Origin: Engraulis encrasicolus
Lineage: Eukaryota; Chordata; Actinopteri; Clupeiformes; Engraulidae
DNA length: 64,000 bases
Reading direction: 5' to 3'
Assembly (NCBI RefSeq): GCF_034702125.1
Contig: NC_085880.1
Location: 12,833,500-12,897,499 of the forward strand
The notes under the pieces were generated by a model. That model made no database searches and was not told the origin of the DNA. It saw only the letters and a program-made list of their open reading frames with translations. Made by a program: the position numbers and the translations under genes. Below are positions 51,348 to 64,000 of this stretch, one piece after another (the first letter of the stretch is position 1; each line of letters starts with the position of its first letter).

Positions 51348-51395
<48 letters not shown>
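51311..51395. repeat. (TTA)n(GTA)n microsatellite
   Basis: ATT repeats (51313-51347) switch to AGT repeats up to about 51395. It is likely seeded by the LINE tail. Confidence 0.93.
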
Positions 51396-51849
51396 CAGAG
51401 ACGATCTAAATGTTAGAATTAAATAATCTTTGGTAGTAGTATTGTCAGCAGGGGCTGCTGGAGCAGAGATAACATGGTTTGAGTGTAGCTGATGACTAAA
51501 TAATGAAGACCTCTAAATTCTAGGCCTACACTTTGAATATTACAGTTCATATTAATAAACACTTAATAATGATTTAAATATTTTTGAGGCACCTAGTGAC
51601 TCAAAATGACCCTATTTAGGTATTCAGACTGGCAAATTGTCATGGGCAAACTGCAGCACCGTAATCTGCTCCTCTTTGAATCCACAGACTACCTGTTTTA
51701 GCAGGGCTGGTGGGACCAGAAAACCACAGGCATTGTTGGCTTAAACTGGCCATTCACACATTCAAGCTGTTTCATATCTTGCTTGCAGTCCACGGTCTAT
51801 ACTGAAGATGGACCAGTGTGCTAAAGTTGCCTGATGATGGTCTGTTAAC
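51396..51849. other. Intergenic DNA
   Basis: No feature recognised. Confidence 0.5.
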
Positions 51850-52095
51850 TCCAACCCATTGTCATTGTGACACAGAACTCCACAGCACACTGCACACAAC
51901 GAAATTGCATTTATGCATCACCCGTCCAAGGGGGCATGCCCCATGGCGTCTGAAAGGGAGCAGTGCGGTGGGACAGTACCATGCTCAGGGTACCTCAGTC
52001 ATGGAGGAGGATGGGGGAGAGTACTGATTAATTACTCCCCCCACCAACCTGGCGGTCGAGAGTCGAACCGGGCCGAAGCATGTGTGTACAAGTAA
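51850..52095 (-). mobile_element. tRNA-derived SINE, second family
   Basis: Close to 47690-47945 in the same orientation: 'aaattgcatttatgcatcac', 'gggagcagtgcggtgggaca' and 'gcggtcgagagtcgaaccgg' are shared or near-shared. The tRNA-like end is partly lost. Confidence 0.75.
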
Positions 52096-52239
52096 AATAG
52101 CCTCAAATCGCCTAGACCACCATTATGGAATCAAACTTGATTATCGAAATGCATATACATTTTCACACACTGCTCAAGCGTTCCAATGTTTTAAAACAGA
52201 AAACAATGGGCATGGAGAATTCAGATCTAAAAACTGAAA

Positions 52240-53165
52240 CATTTGGGGGACATTATCTTGCATGTACGTGGGGACCCAGGTTCGAGTCCGGCCTGGATCA
52301 TGTACCTTCACTGACCCCGTGTCTGTCTCACTGATTTACTATAATCAGGGGCGGATGAAAGGGCCTACCGGGCCCAGGCCCAGGGGGCCAGGCCAACTTG
52401 GCCCCACGGCCACGACCCAAATCGGCCTTCAAAACCACATTTGCAATACTAATCTTTCCAAGTTGCTTCACGTGCCAGCCAATATAGTGTACAATTTCGT
52501 GGTATAGTCCCTCGGCCAAGCCAGGTCTGGGGGCCCAAAGGGGCCAAGGCCCCAAGGCCCCAACTTGGCCCCATGGCCTCGACCCACAGTGGGCCAGAGG
52601 CCACAAGGGGCCAGGCCAACATGACCCCTCAGCCACGACCCAAACCGGTCTTCAAATAGAATAGAAAGCCTTTATTGTCATTATACAAAGTATACTGAGA
52701 TTTGAGCTTCCCTACAAGGTGCACAGTCCTTTAAAGATGAACATAGTCCAGTAAGTGTGAGTTCATTGTTGTAACAGCTTTGGGGAAGAAGCGGAAAAAC
52801 TGTCTTCGCAATAATAATCTTTCCAAGATACTTCATGTGCCAGCCAATATAGTGTACAATGAACTGGTATAGTCCCACAGGCAAAGTCAGGTCCAAGTGT
52901 GGGGGGGCTCAAGGGTGCCAAAGGGCCAAGACCCCAAGAGGCCAGGCAAACTTGGCCCCATGGCGAGTTTGTAATGTCCAATTACCTGCTAGCTGTGAGC
53001 ACTGTGAGTAGTGTTCTTAGCATGTCTGATTAGCAGGGGCAAGGTGCGTTTTTTTGGGCGGGTATGGGAGGTGGCAAGACAGTCTGGCCCAGGGGGACAT
53101 AATTTCTTAATCCGCCCCTGCCTATAATATCTACTGTGACTGTCCTGTCATCAATAAAGGCACTA
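52240..53165 (+). mobile_element. tRNA-derived SINE split by a hAT-like element
   Basis: The left half has B box caggttcgagtccggcctgg and runs to 52345. The right half (53121-53165) continues 'ctactgtgactgtcctgtca' and ends tcaataaaggc. Joined, they give the same family as 43245-43410. Confidence 0.85.
52346..53120. mobile_element. hAT-like element nested in a SINE
   Basis: Begins caggggcggatgaaag and ends cttaatccgcccctg. The 8 bp flanks are actataat (52338-52345) and cctataat (53121-53128). The 775 bp interior is low-complexity ggcc-rich sequence with two copies of a 'gtgccagccaatatagtgta' segment (about 52470 and 52839). A LINE-like piece is also present (tttattgtcattatacaaag, agctttggggaagaag). 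No transposase remains. Confidence 0.9.
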
Positions 53166-54469
53166 ATTGTTATGCCCTCTTCTTTTTTTTGTATAATGTA
53201 GTTCTAGGCCTATTTTTCGTATTTGTGTATTTGTTGTATTTATGTAGGCTAAGATTACAGACATTTCCTTCGGTAGGCTATTAAAAGTAGGCCTAGTCAA
53301 TCTGGCTACTAAAAAAAACTGGACTGGTAACATTAGCCTATGTCAACCATACATTTCCATAATTGAAATAGCCTAATAAGTCTTGTCTGTCTGCCAGCTC
53401 TCTCTGTTTTATGAACACCTCAGACAGCCTACACATAACGGACATTTCCATGAAAACCACTACCCTGCTTTCCAACCAGAGGGCACAAAAAAGTCGGTAG
53501 AGCTCTATTCGCAGAGAGCACAGATTTATTGACCCGAAGTTGATGCTGGTCACTGAAACGCAACTTCTTCCACTGATAATTTTCTGCCCTTCATTTAAGT
53601 CGAACAGATGTGTGCGACTGTGCGTGGCCTAAAATGATACAAATAATGTGTTGAACAAATTTGATATGCCTGCTTGAAAAACGTAGGCACTTTCATAATT
53701 TTCATGATGTTATTATAGGCTACTGGCATGTATTCTGCATACAAAATGTAAAACAGATATCAAGAGCTTAATTTTCAGGAGATGCAATTATTCGTAAATT
53801 CAGCTTCTAACACTGAATGAAACAATACATCATCAGTTAGCGCGGTGTATTGGAAACTTCCCCAATTATCAAAACACGTGACCACTTTGACACAAGGGAT
53901 GACTACAGCCCGTCATGGAAAGGTGTTCTTCCGCGCTTAACAAAGGACCACGCCGCTATTGCCTTTATCATCCACACATACTGCATACTTTGATATTTTA
54001 GTTTCGGATTGATTAACATGTGATTTCCCGTGTTTTGTATGGATATACTATAGAATTTAGCACCCGTAAGACATTATGGATCTATTTATTCACGGCGGTA
54101 GGATATTTAGCAAAACTCTGCCTGGTCTACCTTCTTTTTTCCTCTGTTGGAAGCCATGATGGAAGTTTGAGAGTTCAGCTGGGAGAGAATCGCAAAAAAA
54201 GAAGATGATTCCTTCGGACGAAGCCATCAAACGCTCTCCCTTGAAACAATAACCAATATATTCTTTATTTAAAATTAAGGTGGAGCCTGTCACTTTCCCT
54301 CTGCATTTGATCCAGCTAAGGACTACGATGATCCGTCGATAGGAGGATTTTTTGGATAAGAAAGGGGCTGCTAGCTAGCCGTTGTTGCTAGCTAGAAATG
54401 CTAGCTAGCTAGCTAGCTACGTCGTGAGTTGCCTGGGAAAGGGTGTCTGAATTTTCTCCGTTAGCAGCA

Positions 54470-54502
54470 ATGGAGAGGGTTCTCCACTCTCAGTGGACCT
54501 AA
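54470..54502 (+). other. Upstream ORF in the PTEN leader
   Basis: ATG in a strong context (A at -3, G at +4) starts a 10-residue frame, MERVLHSQWT, ending TAA. It lies 344 nt before the PTEN start. If the leader begins upstream of it, scanning ribosomes would meet it before PTEN. Confidence 0.4.
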
Positions 54503-54544
54503 TCACGGCGGCTGTGGCGGACTCAAAGACTTTGGCCGTGTCTA

Positions 54545-54736
54545 ATGCGTTCCGATCTAGCATCTCGGTTATTGGATATCCTCTCTATTGGTGGGTTGCA
54601 CGGCAAATTCCAGGATCGGGAAAGTCGGGCCTGCTGTGGTGGAGCCGAGCAAGGCCCGTCTTTATTATCCAGAGGCCATTCTAATCCTACTCACAACGAC
54701 AACCACTGTGCTAACCCGTTAGCCCTGTCACCGTAA
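54545..54736 (+). other. 63-residue upstream ORF in the PTEN leader
   Basis: Begins MRSDLASRLLDILSIGGLHG and ends LALSP before TAA at 54734-54736, 110 nt before the PTEN start. No similarity to the mammalian PTEN-L extension is seen. The ATG has G at -5 and C at +4, a weak to moderate context. Confidence 0.35.
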
Positions 54737-54828
54737 AGGAAGGCGCTGCAGAAACCAGGAGAAGCAAGGGTGATCGCGGGACAAAGCCATTGCAAGAGGA
54801 AGCAAACTCGCATTTACGTAATTGATAG

Positions 54829-64000
<9,172 letters not shown>

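Noticed and set aside
54493..54684. Upstream frame 'DLITAAVADSK...' as a PTEN N-terminal extension
   Set aside because: It has no ATG (starts at GTG), stops before PTEN, and an in-frame TAG precedes the PTEN ATG.

Overview
The window is vertebrate nuclear DNA, almost certainly from a teleost fish. Short GT-AG exons lie in long introns packed with (CA)n/(GT)n microsatellites, tRNA-derived SINEs, Tc1-like and hAT-like elements and TTAA-targeted MITEs, a mix typical of ray-finned fish. There are no bacterial operons, CRISPR arrays or rRNA genes. I cannot name the species or order.

Three protein-coding genes, all on the + strand, account for all convincing coding sequence. (1) The last coding exon of MINPP1 (11888-12275), with a 3'UTR and a polyadenylation signal at 13205-13210; its earlier exons are not visible and probably lie before the window. 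(2) A complete PAPSS2 gene (14437-38923) with 13 coding exons. All splice phases fit and the exons sum to 1845 nt, a 614-residue bifunctional PAPS synthase: N-terminal APS kinase, C-terminal ATP sulfurylase. (3) The first six coding exons of PTEN (54847-63738), whose lengths (79, 85, 45, 44, 239, 142 nt) match the human gene as I recall it; exons 7-9 lie beyond the window. The order MINPP1-PAPSS2-PTEN matches human 10q23, but ATAD1, which lies between PAPSS2 and PTEN in mammals, is not seen in the 15.9 kb gap.

Layout: 1-11.9 kb is MINPP1 intron or upstream DNA, with a decayed 1.6 kb Tc1-like transposon, several MITEs and a 2.1 kb TTAA-flanked element with long inverted arms; 11.9-13.2 kb is the MINPP1 3' end; 14.2-38.9 kb is PAPSS2; 39-53.8 kb is a transposon-rich intergenic region; from about 53.8 kb come the PTEN upstream region and 5' leader, then PTEN exons 1-6.

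The genes are unrelated in mechanism but all handle phosphate chemistry: MINPP1 removes phosphates from inositol polyphosphates, PAPSS2 makes the sulfate donor PAPS, and PTEN dephosphorylates PIP3. I found no convincing new multi-gene system. The most interesting items are a tandem duplication of the PAPSS2 exon 8 splice-donor boundary, an in-frame stop that rules out a PTEN-L type extension on the contiguous leader, loss of the expected ER-retention tail in MINPP1, absence of ATAD1, and several unusually readable nested transposon insertions with intact target-site duplications.
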